From contig NZ_AP019860.1 in the NCBI RefSeq assembly GCF_009002475.1, positions 6,648,501-6,712,500 of the forward strand: a DNA stretch of 64,000 nucleotides, in the 5' to 3' direction. The notes under the pieces are model-generated. The model made no database searches. It saw only the letters and a program-made list of their open reading frames with translations, and had not been told where the DNA came from. Each line of letters starts with the position of its first letter. Position 1 is the stretch's first letter. Source of the stretch: Candidatus Uabimicrobium amorphum. Lineage in GTDB: Bacteria > Planctomycetota > Uabimicrobiia > Uabimicrobiales > Uabimicrobiaceae. Below, in pieces: positions 52,368 to 60,772 of this stretch. Position numbers and translations under genes: made by a program.

Positions 52368-53990
52368 CTATTTGGTCAGTTGACGTAAAGCCTCTGATGC
52401 TTCAGGGATATTTTGGATCTCTGAAAATATTGCTTGACGTTGCTGTGTTGTTATTTGCGATTTGCCTTCGATATCTTCTAGCAGTTCGCAAAGTTTGGCA
52501 TTGTTTTGTTGTAACTGTAGCATTTCTACACTAATCATTTCCTGAGAATTGTCACGTGTTTCCCAGCCAAATAGTAGTGATAGATATGGTGAATAAACGT
52601 CGTCTTTTTTGATTTTTTCCGTGTCGGTTTTTGGCTGAACGTCTAATGCCTGAGACGATTGTAGTACACCATTTCCATAATATTTTTTGGAATCTTTTAA
52701 GTCCTTGCGTGCTGAACTGAAAAGAGCGTGGCGTACAGCATTGACTTTTTGCCATGGTTCCGCAAATTTAAAATTGTTGTACTTTTGCAACCAAAGAGCG
52801 GCAGTAGCGGCGACTTGAGGTGTGGCCGAAGATGTTCCACCGCCATTACCAATCTCGTCGTGCTTGCCAAGTCTTGCCCATGGCATGTTTGGGGTGTAAG
52901 CAGCGATCGCTGAATCCATGAGTTTTTCCGGTCCCCAGTTTCCTTGCATCGCAAAGAAGAAAGGGTCTGTCTTAAAATAAGGCTTGTGATCGTAGCAAAC
53001 ACCACTCACTGCGATGACTCTCTTGAACTTTGCGGGGAAGACTAAGTAACGTGTAGGAAGTCCACCACCAACATTGTTACCTGCGGCAGTGACAACGACA
53101 AGACCACGCTCGTAAGCATTGTTGATCGATTCAGCCCACAACTTCGAGGCAACGCCACCCATTGACATACTCACCACATCACAATTAATGGACACAGCAT
53201 AGTCAATTGCTTTTGCAAAAGCATCTAGCTGGAAAAGTATTACCGAATTAGATAGGCGTACAGGAACAATTTCTACTTCCGGTGCACCACCAAGATAGTC
53301 GGAAAATTTCTTCCCAGAAGGCTGCACAAGATTTCCGGCGAGAATACCCAAAGTACCTGTTCCATGACCAGGTTGCTCTAGGGTACCTTTTTTCCCTGGA
53401 TCTACAGCAGAAAATTCATTTTCACCTTTTATGTAGTTGCGCTCTAAATCACCGCATACATTTTTAGGTGTTGTGACATGATCTGGATCGTATCCTGTGT
53501 CGAAATGAGCGACGCGAATACGGCGTCCACTTTTGTAATTGCCTTTTTTACGCGCTTCTTTTAGCTGTGAATGAGTGTTTTCTAAGTGCCACGCAAAAAC
53601 CTCTGCATTGTCAGGGTGTCCCCAATCACTGTCATAACCTCTTTTTGCAGAAAATTCTTTTTGCAAAGCTTCGGCTAATTTTCGTTGATTTTTGTTAATT
53701 GTGGGACGGTTTGGTTCACCATAAATAACTTGTTCGTTTTCCGTAACGATTTGGTGAGCGATATCCCAAGGAGATTCTTCACTGATACCTTCCGATTTTG
53801 CAACATACCAGTTGTTCAGCATAGTATTGCGTGTTGTGGAAAGGGGAGTAATGGTGAAGGTTGTGTTTCCGGCCTGCAAAGTTTTTTGTGAAAAAGCGCG
53901 GCCGTTCTGTACTTTTATCAAAATCTCTTCTGCATGGACACCAATAATGGTGACGGCGAGAAAAAGTACAAAGTACAATGTATTTCTCAT
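52368..53990 (-). CDS. Secreted subtilisin-family serine protease (S8)
   Basis: A signal peptide (MRNTLYFVLFLAVTIIGVHAEE) and a propeptide-like stretch of about 90 residues precede the S8 domain. The catalytic triad is present: Asp in VAHFDTGYD, His in PGHGTGTLG, and Ser in GGGTSSATPQVAA. The oxyanion Asn is in TAAGNNVGGG. After the domain comes a 100-residue tail with a Gln/Leu-rich coil, perhaps for export or attachment. GGAGG lies nine bases before the ATG. Its substrate is unknown. It is one of several exported proteases in this window, which suits a bacterium that digests external protein. Confidence 0.9.
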   Translation of the reverse strand: MRNTLYFVLFLAVTIIGVHAEEILIKVQNGRAFSQKTLQAGNTTFTITPLSTTRNTMLNNWYVAKSEGISEESPWDIAHQIVTENEQVIYGEPNRPTINKNQRKLAEALQKEFSAKRGYDSDWGHPDNAEVFAWHLENTHSQLKEARKKGNYKSGRRIRVAHFDTGYDPDHVTTPKNVCGDLERNYIKGENEFSAVDPGKKGTLEQPGHGTGTLGILAGNLVQPSGKKFSDYLGGAPEVEIVPVRLSNSVILFQLDAFAKAIDYAVSINCDVVSMSMGGVASKLWAESINNAYERGLVVVTAAGNNVGGGLPTRYLVFPAKFKRVIAVSGVCYDHKPYFKTDPFFFAMQGNWGPEKLMDSAIAAYTPNMPWARLGKHDEIGNGGGTSSATPQVAATAALWLQKYNNFKFAEPWQKVNAVRHALFSSARKDLKDSKKYYGNGVLQSSQALDVQPKTDTEKIKKDDVYSPYLSLLFGWETRDNSQEMISVEMLQLQQNNAKLCELLEDIEGKSQITTQQRQAIFSEIQNIPEASEALRQLTK

Positions 53991-54098
53991 AAAAAATGAC
54001 CTCCGAATAAAAATATGTTTTTATTATTAAACATATTTTACGCGTAATAATCAACATGTTTTGTGTAAACTATAGCACCAGCACCACTAGAAAAAAAC

Positions 54099-54267
54099 AA
54101 TAACTCGATCCCGATCCCGCTCCCGATCCGTTCCCGAAAAATCCCTGAATTAATGACAACTTTTTAGACGCGTTAAGGTTTAATTTAGTAATTGGCAAAA
54201 TCAGAAGTAGACGTAAATCTTTCTATTTTGGGAATGGCAACAGGAGTAGAATCGAGATCGAGTTATT
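54099..54267. mobile_element. MITE-like element with inverted ends
   Basis: AATAACTCGATC (54099-54110) and GATCGAGTTATT (54256-54267) are perfect 12-bp inverted ends. The match continues inwards for about 40 bases, with differences mostly C-to-T, and the left arm is a GATCCC hexamer run. An 11-bp direct repeat, GTAAACTATAG, lies at 54065-54075 and 54274-54284, as a target-site duplication might, though not flush with the ends. No gene is inside. The rest of the 464-base gap (53991-54454) is AT-rich. Confidence 0.55.
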
Positions 54268-54454
54268 ATATTCGTAAACTATAGAAAAAAATATTGGATA
54301 GTGTTAGGTAAAATCATTAACATATGACAGACTACGTTGGGAGATGGAAATAAATGGTCACAAAAGTGCGACATCTTTGAAAGTAGAACCCAAGTCACCG
54401 TAAACTTCTGTTGGGCACGATTATCTCTGCATAAATTGTATCAGGAGAATTATT

Positions 54455-56824
54455 TTGTTAAAACGCATTGGCAAGCTATTTGTTTTTCTTAGTGACAAAT
54501 TAGCTTATTTTTCCGACAAGTCCTTTGGGGCTGTTGGGCTACAAATACCCAGTGCTACAGTAAGACACATAACAATGTACTCGTTTTACATCTTGTTTTT
54601 CCTCGGAATATTGCCATATGCTGGTAAACTATGGCCGTATTTACCTCTTGTGTTACTGTGGTTCTTGTTCATTTGGAATTTGGGAATTATTATTTATTTT
54701 TTCCGTTTGCGCGGCGAGCGCAATGAAACATATGAAGGTATTGTTACTGTTGGTACTCGCGAAGAAAATAATCTTAAGTTTTATTCGAAGGAACGCGAGA
54801 AAGTATATCAACCATTAATAATAATTGTGATCAATTTGGTACAAGTGTTAGTAATGGCCGGTATACTTCGTGAAATTTCGTTACTGTATCCGAAAAGCTT
54901 TGAGTTTACAAATCTCTCCGAAGATATACCACTGTTGGCATATTGGGGAATTTACACGATAGAACAAATCATCCGTACCGTTGACGTTGTTGATTTATTC
55001 GACAGTTTGGTGCCAGTTCAAGGGTATATTGAAAGCTATACATATGGTGTAAACACTATCATTGTTTTATTTCGTCTGGTGGTATTTGCTATTTTGTGGA
55101 AAGCCTGCCATTTGTATATACAGACACGACAATTGATTCGCAAAACAGTTCTTACTTTCGGAAAAGTGATTGATGGCGTAGAACAAGCTGTCTACATGAA
55201 TAAAATGATTATACCCGAACTGATCGAGGCGACAAAACACGCACTACCACGTATTCGCCACGGAGCCGTTTGTGCTCTTGGGAAGTTACGAGAAGCAAGT
55301 GCAATTCCAGCAATTATAAAGGCTCTCCACGACTCGCGTAAGGAAGTGCGCCTTGCCGCTCTTTTAGCCATTGAAGATTTAAAAGAAAACTCTGCTGTTC
55401 CCAATGTGATCCGCAGTCTTAAGGATAGTGATAAGAGCATTCGCCGTACGGCAGCTAGAGTACTGTCAAAACTTGACGACCCTAGCTCATTACCTTTTTT
55501 TACATCAGCACTGAAGGATACCGATAAAGAAGTACGCTATGCTGTAGCGGAAGCTCTTGAGATTATCGGACACAAAGAAGCGGTTCCCGCTTTTGTGAAT
55601 ATTTTGCAGGATAGTTCTGCCGATGTGCGTAGAGTAGCGGCGCGTGCCTTAGCTGAGTTGGGAGATCTCGAAACCGTAGCGGCACTGATTGACGCAATAG
55701 ATGATGAAGATGAAGAAGTGCGCAAGGTAATTACCAAGACACTTGGTAAACTCGGAGATAAAAAAGCATCTCCGGCGTTGGTAAAAGCTCTTCAAGACGA
55801 ACGCAAGGACGTACGTGCTGCGGCAGCAGAAGCACTCAGTTCTGCAGGAGATACCGACGCTGTTTCTGAACTGATTAAAAAATTGAAAGATCCTTATGTC
55901 GACGTTCGCGGGTATTCGGCGCGCGCATTGGGTCGTATTGGAGATTCTTCTGCGATTCAACCACTTATCGAAACTTTAAAAGATGATAGTAATTTTGTTT
56001 CTTCTCAAGGTTCTGACGCGATTAGTAAGCTGATCAATGAAGATGCAATTCCTGCGATTATCAAAACGCTCAAGGATAAGAATAAAAGAGTTCGTCGCTG
56101 GGCGGCGCGTACGCTCGGCAATCTAAAAGACCGCCGTGCCGTAGAGCCTCTGATTGAGGCGTTAAAAGATCAAAATGAAGGTGTACGCCGTCAGATTGTG
56201 ATTGCGCTTGGTAAATTAGAAGACAAGAAGGCGGTTCCCGCTCTTATCGATGCTTTGGACGATAAAAAATACAATGTGCGTAAAGAAGCGGCCATTGCTC
56301 TGGGTGAATTAGGAGATACCGGAGCGGTGAAAAAGCTTATCGAAAGCTTAAAGGACGAAGATGAATATGTGCGTGGCCATGCGGCACACTCCTTGGGTAA
56401 ACTAGGAGATAGTAGTGCCGTACCTGGTTTAATGAATACCATTAAAGATGAAGATGAATATGTACGTACGTACAGCGCGGGAGCTTTGGGACGTTTAGGT
56501 GATACTACTGCGGTTCCCGAACTTATTAATGCTTTGCGCGATGAATGCGATGATGTGCGTATCATCGCGGCATGGTCTTTAGGAAAACTGCGTGATATAT
56601 CTGCGGTCAACTCGCTTTTGGATTCTCTAGAAGACAATAATGAAAAAGTGCGTCTCAATTCCGCAGAAGCCATTGGGAAACTGGGTGACACGAGCGCTTT
56701 GCCTAAAGTAAAAGATCGCATGAGCAAAGAAGAAACGAAAGAAGTGCAACGCATGCTTTTTGTCGTGTATGAAATTTTGTGTGAAGTAGAAGAAGCGCAG
56801 ACCACAAACGCACAAAATACTTAA
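54455..56824 (+). CDS. Membrane protein with 16 tandem HEAT (PBS-lyase-type) repeats
   Basis: The first 230 residues contain four or five membrane spans (for example MYSFYILFFLGILPYAGKL, LPLVLLWFLFIWNLGIIIYF, NTIIVLFRLVVFAILWKACH). From residue 260 on come 16 consecutive HEAT repeats, each exactly 31 residues, on the pattern VRxxAAxALGKLGDxxAVPxLIxALKDxxxx. Repeat 9 is the most diverged (VSSQGSDAISKL). The superhelix would lie in the cytosol and bind a protein partner. The N-terminal region resembles small channel-like membrane domains but has no pore motif that I can name. The start is a TTG eight bases after AGGAG. Uniform repeat length points to recent expansion or strong selection. Confidence 0.85.
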   Translation: MLKRIGKLFVFLSDKLAYFSDKSFGAVGLQIPSATVRHITMYSFYILFFLGILPYAGKLWPYLPLVLLWFLFIWNLGIIIYFFRLRGERNETYEGIVTVGTREENNLKFYSKEREKVYQPLIIIVINLVQVLVMAGILREISLLYPKSFEFTNLSEDIPLLAYWGIYTIEQIIRTVDVVDLFDSLVPVQGYIESYTYGVNTIIVLFRLVVFAILWKACHLYIQTRQLIRKTVLTFGKVIDGVEQAVYMNKMIIPELIEATKHALPRIRHGAVCALGKLREASAIPAIIKALHDSRKEVRLAALLAIEDLKENSAVPNVIRSLKDSDKSIRRTAARVLSKLDDPSSLPFFTSALKDTDKEVRYAVAEALEIIGHKEAVPAFVNILQDSSADVRRVAARALAELGDLETVAALIDAIDDEDEEVRKVITKTLGKLGDKKASPALVKALQDERKDVRAAAAEALSSAGDTDAVSELIKKLKDPYVDVRGYSARALGRIGDSSAIQPLIETLKDDSNFVSSQGSDAISKLINEDAIPAIIKTLKDKNKRVRRWAARTLGNLKDRRAVEPLIEALKDQNEGVRRQIVIALGKLEDKKAVPALIDALDDKKYNVRKEAAIALGELGDTGAVKKLIESLKDEDEYVRGHAAHSLGKLGDSSAVPGLMNTIKDEDEYVRTYSAGALGRLGDTTAVPELINALRDECDDVRIIAAWSLGKLRDISAVNSLLDSLEDNNEKVRLNSAEAIGKLGDTSALPKVKDRMSKEETKEVQRMLFVVYEILCEVEEAQTTNAQNT

Positions 56825-56845
56825 TTTTTGTGCAGCACGTTGTCA

Positions 56846-56865
56846 GGGCGGACTTTTGTCCGCCC
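56846..56865. terminator. GC-rich hairpin between HEAT-protein and cysS genes
   Basis: GGGCGGAC and GTCCGCCC pair over eight bases around TTTT, 21 bases after the HEAT-protein stop. The following sequence is not a U-tract, so termination efficiency is uncertain. Confidence 0.55.
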
Positions 56866-56911
56866 GTCCTCTAATCGCAACAGATGTTCTTAAACTATAG
56901 AGAAATTAAAA

Positions 56912-58375
56912 ATGAAATTTTACAACAGTTATTCCAAAAAACTTGAAGAATTCACTGTCGAAAACAACACGGTACGTATGTACAATTGTGGCCCAACAGT
57001 ATACGATTATGCCCACTTAGGAAATTTTCGTTCTTTCCTATTTGCGGATTTACTTCGTCGTTATTTGGAATTTAAAGGCTATGAAGTTAAGCAAGTAATG
57101 AATTTTACCGATGTAGGACACATGACCCAAGACGACCTGGAACCTTCACGCGAAGGCTCTAATCAAGATAAAATGGCTTTGGCGGCACAGAGAACCGGAA
57201 TTACTGATCCACGCGAGCTTGCCGATAAGTACATCGATTGCTTTATGGAAGATTCGAAAACGCTGAACGTCCTTGAACCATGGCAAAGACCTCGTGCCAG
57301 CGATCATGTACAAGAAATGGTGGAGATTATCGAAAAACTTATCGCCAACGGTAATGCCTATGAAGTGGATGGATTTGTTTATTTTGACCAAAGTTCTTTT
57401 CCGGAGTATGGAAAGTTGTCGGGAAATACGGTCGAAGATTTGGTGGAAGGTAAACGCGTCGAAGTTGACGCACGCAAAAAAAATGCTACGGACTTTGCGT
57501 TGTGGAAATGTGACGACAAGCACATTATGAAATGGCCTTCTCCATGGAGTACGGGTTTTCCCGGTTGGCATATTGAATGTTCGGCAATGGCGATGAAGTA
57601 TTTGGGTGAAACATTGGATATTCATACCGGAGGCGAAGACAATATTTTTCCCCACCACGAAGCAGAAATTGCCCAGTCAGAATGTGCGACACATAAAACC
57701 TTTGCACGTTATTGGTTGCATGCAAGACACCTACTTGTCGATGGTGGAAAAATGTCGAAATCCAAAGGAAACTTTTTTACGGTGCGTGAGCTTTTGGATA
57801 AAGGTTACAGCGGTAGCGAAATTCGTTATGCTCTTATTTCAACGCACTACAGACAGAACATGAACTTTACCACGGGTGTTACGGACGGAGATTATAGCCA
57901 GCTACAAAAAATTGAAGCGCTGGAAGAAGCGAAAACAAACATTCGCCGTATCAAAGATTTTTTAGCCGCTATGGAGCAAATTGAAAAAGACGATAACACA
58001 AATATTGATGATTTAGCCACAAAAACTTTGGGAAATTTTGCCGCAGCTATGGATGATGACCTAAATATTTCTGGTGGACTTTCTGCACTATATCAATTCA
58101 TTCGTGAAGTGAATAAATTACGCGATCAAGAACAGCTTGGGCGTGAAGATGCCGCGCGTGCGATAGAAACTATAAAAAAATTAGATGGGGTACTCGGTGT
58201 CCTCTGTGACGAAGAACAACAGGTACCTGAAGAGATTTTACAGTTGGTAAAAGAACGCGATGAAGCAAGATTAAATAAAAATTTTCCCCGAGCAGACGAA
58301 ATTCGCGACACCTTAACAGAAATGGGGTATGTTCTCGAAGATTCTCCCAAAGGCACTATTTGTAAAAAAATATAA
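56912..58375 (+). CDS. cysS: Cysteinyl-tRNA synthetase
   Basis: CysRS is the class I enzyme that charges tRNA-Cys. The 487-residue protein has the zinc Cys in MYNCGPTVYD, the HIGH motif as HLGN, the second zinc Cys in WHIECSAMA, the zinc His and Glu in GGEDNIFPHHEAE, and KMSKS in GGKMSKSKGN. The C-terminal DALR/anticodon region follows and ends FPRADEIRDTL. All catalytic and zinc positions expected of the family are there, and the length is normal. The ribosome site is weak (GAGAAA). Regulation is not evident; the local palindromic operator is absent here. Confidence 0.97.
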   Translation: MKFYNSYSKKLEEFTVENNTVRMYNCGPTVYDYAHLGNFRSFLFADLLRRYLEFKGYEVKQVMNFTDVGHMTQDDLEPSREGSNQDKMALAAQRTGITDPRELADKYIDCFMEDSKTLNVLEPWQRPRASDHVQEMVEIIEKLIANGNAYEVDGFVYFDQSSFPEYGKLSGNTVEDLVEGKRVEVDARKKNATDFALWKCDDKHIMKWPSPWSTGFPGWHIECSAMAMKYLGETLDIHTGGEDNIFPHHEAEIAQSECATHKTFARYWLHARHLLVDGGKMSKSKGNFFTVRELLDKGYSGSEIRYALISTHYRQNMNFTTGVTDGDYSQLQKIEALEEAKTNIRRIKDFLAAMEQIEKDDNTNIDDLATKTLGNFAAAMDDDLNISGGLSALYQFIREVNKLRDQEQLGREDAARAIETIKKLDGVLGVLCDEEQQVPEEILQLVKERDEARLNKNFPRADEIRDTLTEMGYVLEDSPKGTICKKI

Positions 58376-58415
58376 TTCATAGTTGTGCTTGTTCACAATG
58401 AAAGACATTCTTCGC

Positions 58416-58451
58416 CTCAAACCTGTTTTTGATTCTGAGAGCAGGTTTGAG
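58416..58451. terminator. Hairpin after cysS
   Basis: CTCAAACCTG and CAGGTTTGAG form a perfect 10-bp stem with a 16-base loop, 40 bases past the cysS stop. The loop itself starts with TTTTT, and no U-tract follows the stem. Confidence 0.55.
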
Positions 58452-58495
58452 GCCGGAACATTTACCAGCACAATGTATTGTGATAGGAGTTTTAT

Positions 58496-59629
58496 ATGAA
58501 AAAGTTGATTTGCATAGCACTAATTATTTCGTCCTTATTGTTTGCTCAAGAGGCAAATTTAGAAGCAAAACTACGCAATATTTATGTACAGCTTTTCGAG
58601 TTGAAGAAACAAGCCGAGGAAAATGGATTTAATCCGCAGTTACGCAAACGCATTGTGGAACTCACACAACAAGCCGAAGAATTAGAAGCTGCCATGAGTG
58701 GAGAAGAAGATGATGAGCCGCAAATGGGTAACAGTGAACCACAAATGGGAGACGACGAGCCGCAAATGGGCGACAGCGAAGAACCACAAATGGAAGATAT
58801 GGATGATCGCAGTGCACTGAAGGAAAAACCTCAACCAGAGACTATCGAAAGTCTACAAAAAAATCTACAACGCACAAAACAAGAGCTAAAAGAAGCAAAA
58901 AACGATTTGAAAAACAGCAGCGGCGAAGAACGTGAATACATGCAACTCTATGTCAATTCGCTGGCACAAGAATTAAAAGAAACACAACAAAAAATCAAAA
59001 AAATGAAAAAGCAAAATAAAAACCCTAGAAACAAAGAGCGTAATTTTGCGGAAGATCGTCGCCGTAGATTTGAAGAACAACGCCGTAGATTTGGCAATAA
59101 TGAAAATAATGATAACAGATTTGAAGAGCGTCGTAATAGATTTGAAGAACGCCGTCGCAGGTTTGGCGAAAATCGTGGTTTTGGTGGAGACAACCGTCGT
59201 GGTTTCGGCGAAGACCGCAGAGGCAACGATCGCAACTTTGATAATCGTAGATTTGGTGATCAACGCAGATTTGGCAATCATCGCAATCACGATCGACACA
59301 ATCGCAATGAATTTGGCAATCGTGACTTTTCACAACAACGAAGAAATAATGAACGCGAAGAGAGACTTGAAAGAGAGTCACGCCAATTGGCAAATGAAAT
59401 TTCTCACCTGCGAGGTGAAGAACGCGAACGCACGATCGATGCACTACGCGGCGTTTTAAACGAGCTTTTCGAAGTACGTGAACAAAAGCGTGCACGTGAA
59501 TTAGAAGAAATGCAACGCAATGTGGAACGCATGCGCAATATATTGAGAAAACGCAACCAAAATCGCGATCGCATCATTGAAATGCGTTTAAAAATGCTTA
59601 CCGGCCAAAATGACGAGTGGAAGTGGTAG
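58496..59629 (+). CDS. Secreted coiled-coil protein with Arg/Phe/Asn/Gly-rich repeats
   Basis: A signal peptide (MKKLICIALIISSLLFAQ) leads to three regions. First a coil, then a tandem EPQMGD run (four to five copies, residues about 76-100), acidic and Met-rich. Second, a helical Lys/Glu coil. Third, residues about 180-290 are highly repetitive and basic, with units such as RRRFEEQ, NRFEERR and RRFGNN, then GFGEDRRG and FGNHRNHDRHNR. A long helix closes the protein. The third part is probably disordered and could bind nucleic acid or anionic polymers, like RGG-type regions, but outside the cytoplasm. AGGAG precedes the ATG. No family recognised. Confidence 0.75.
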   Translation: MKKLICIALIISSLLFAQEANLEAKLRNIYVQLFELKKQAEENGFNPQLRKRIVELTQQAEELEAAMSGEEDDEPQMGNSEPQMGDDEPQMGDSEEPQMEDMDDRSALKEKPQPETIESLQKNLQRTKQELKEAKNDLKNSSGEEREYMQLYVNSLAQELKETQQKIKKMKKQNKNPRNKERNFAEDRRRRFEEQRRRFGNNENNDNRFEERRNRFEERRRRFGENRGFGGDNRRGFGEDRRGNDRNFDNRRFGDQRRFGNHRNHDRHNRNEFGNRDFSQQRRNNEREERLERESRQLANEISHLRGEERERTIDALRGVLNELFEVREQKRARELEEMQRNVERMRNILRKRNQNRDRIIEMRLKMLTGQNDEWKW

Positions 59630-59696
59630 GAATTTTTGAAGTTGCTTTTTGATGGTATTAAGACGTGTTATGTATCGTTATTCATTTGGTGTGCGA

Positions 59697-59976
59697 TGCC
59701 CTCACCATCGAATAAGCAGTTGCAGCTATGCTGCAAGCTGCTATTCTCATACCTCTCCCACAGGGAGAGGTGTAATGCTTCTCTTTTGGTAAAAACAAAA
59801 TTCGCTTGAGTTGCGGAACAAACGTTATCGCTTTCTTTATACAACTGCGGTGTGTGTATAGTGGCCCAAAATAAAACAATAAGATCAATTAAGACGTGTT
59901 ACGCCTCTCCCGTGGGAGAGGCATGAGTCTTGTTGCTTTCAGCTGCGCTGAAAGCAACAAAGCGATGGTGAGGGCA
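59697..59976. repeat. Pair of inverted palindromic repeat elements
   Basis: TGCCCTCACCATCG (59697-59710) and its reverse complement (59963-59976) bound a 280-base tract. Next to the left end lies a hairpin (AGCAGTTGCAG with CTGCAAGCTGCT) followed by CCTCTCCC-ACA-GGGAGAGG. The right end mirrors it with CCTCTCCC-GT-GGGAGAGG and a perfect 14-bp hairpin, TTGTTGCTTTCAGC with GCTGAAAGCAACAA. A 14-bp direct repeat, ATTAAGACGTGTTA, occurs at 59657-59670 and 59888-59901. This fills most of the 405-base gap and has no coding sequence. Confidence 0.7.
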
Positions 59977-60034
59977 CCAATGTGAAGACGAATTTCTTTT
60001 CTTAAATCAATCACCAACCACCAACCACTAACAA

Positions 60035-60772
60035 CTACAACCTCTCCGACAAACAAGCGACCGTTACGCGTTCATCAACCAAACGCTGGTCGTGTTTGTA
60101 ATCGTCACTCTCTTCTACTTCCCAATTGGTATTGTGCATATCGCGCAACTTACACACGATTTCAAAAAAGTTCCATTTGCATTTGCTATTACTGTCTATA
60201 TGATAGGTTCCGGGAGTGCGCTGTTGCATTAAATGCCATAGCGCATCACAAGTATCTGTCATAAAAGAAGTGGCGGGATACCACTCCTTACTAGCGCGTA
60301 CTTTTCCGTTTTCCGACATACCATACAACGCTTCTAACATGTTATTTCCGCCGCGTTTCTCACCTATTTGCCAACCGATGCGTGCAATGATTGCGTGTTC
60401 TGCTACTTTAGCAATCGCATCCTCGCAACGTACTTTGTATTTTCCATAGTCATCGCGAGAGTTTCTAAAATCTGTAGGATGATGCGGACCATCGGGTTCG
60501 GCATCGAAGACCATTGCAGTGCTGGTAAATAAAAATCCACAATTGTTTTTTGAACTATATTCCGCCAAAAGTTGTGCCCAATCTTCACTTCCCATTGCCA
60601 AATGGCAGATCCAGTCGGGTCGCTGTTCTTGTAAATATGCCAGACACTGTTGCCTATTATCGGGAGAAATTTGTGAACGGTCCCAGGGGATGATTTCGAA
60701 ATTGTGTTGCTGTAAACAAGCCGCCAGGACGGGAGCTAGTGTTCCATTTAAACCAGTTACGATTGCTTTCAT
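60035..60772 (-). CDS. RmlD-like NAD(P)-dependent reductase/epimerase
   Basis: The 245-residue protein is an extended SDR of the RmlD (dTDP-4-dehydrorhamnose reductase) substrate-binding type. It has the cofactor loop TGLNGTLAP at the N-terminus, an FTSTAMVFDA strand with Ser/Thr, YGKYK as the catalytic YxxxK and the ARIGWQIG element. The C-terminal part ends RVTVACLSERL, recalling the RP...L end of RmlD. It is shorter than RmlD (about 300). No other nucleotide-sugar gene is near. Its ATG overlaps the kinase stop by four bases, so the two are co-translated, which may mean its activity is tied to the kinase pathway. Substrate unknown. Confidence 0.8.
   Translation of the reverse strand: MKAIVTGLNGTLAPVLAACLQQHNFEIIPWDRSQISPDNRQQCLAYLQEQRPDWICHLAMGSEDWAQLLAEYSSKNNCGFLFTSTAMVFDAEPDGPHHPTDFRNSRDDYGKYKVRCEDAIAKVAEHAIIARIGWQIGEKRGGNNMLEALYGMSENGKVRASKEWYPATSFMTDTCDALWHLMQQRTPGTYHIDSNSKCKWNFFEIVCKLRDMHNTNWEVEESDDYKHDQRLVDERVTVACLSERL

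Noticed and set aside
56191..56805. Long open frames antisense to the HEAT-repeat array
   Set aside because: They mirror the 93-base repeat period of the real gene and have no start signals or family features.
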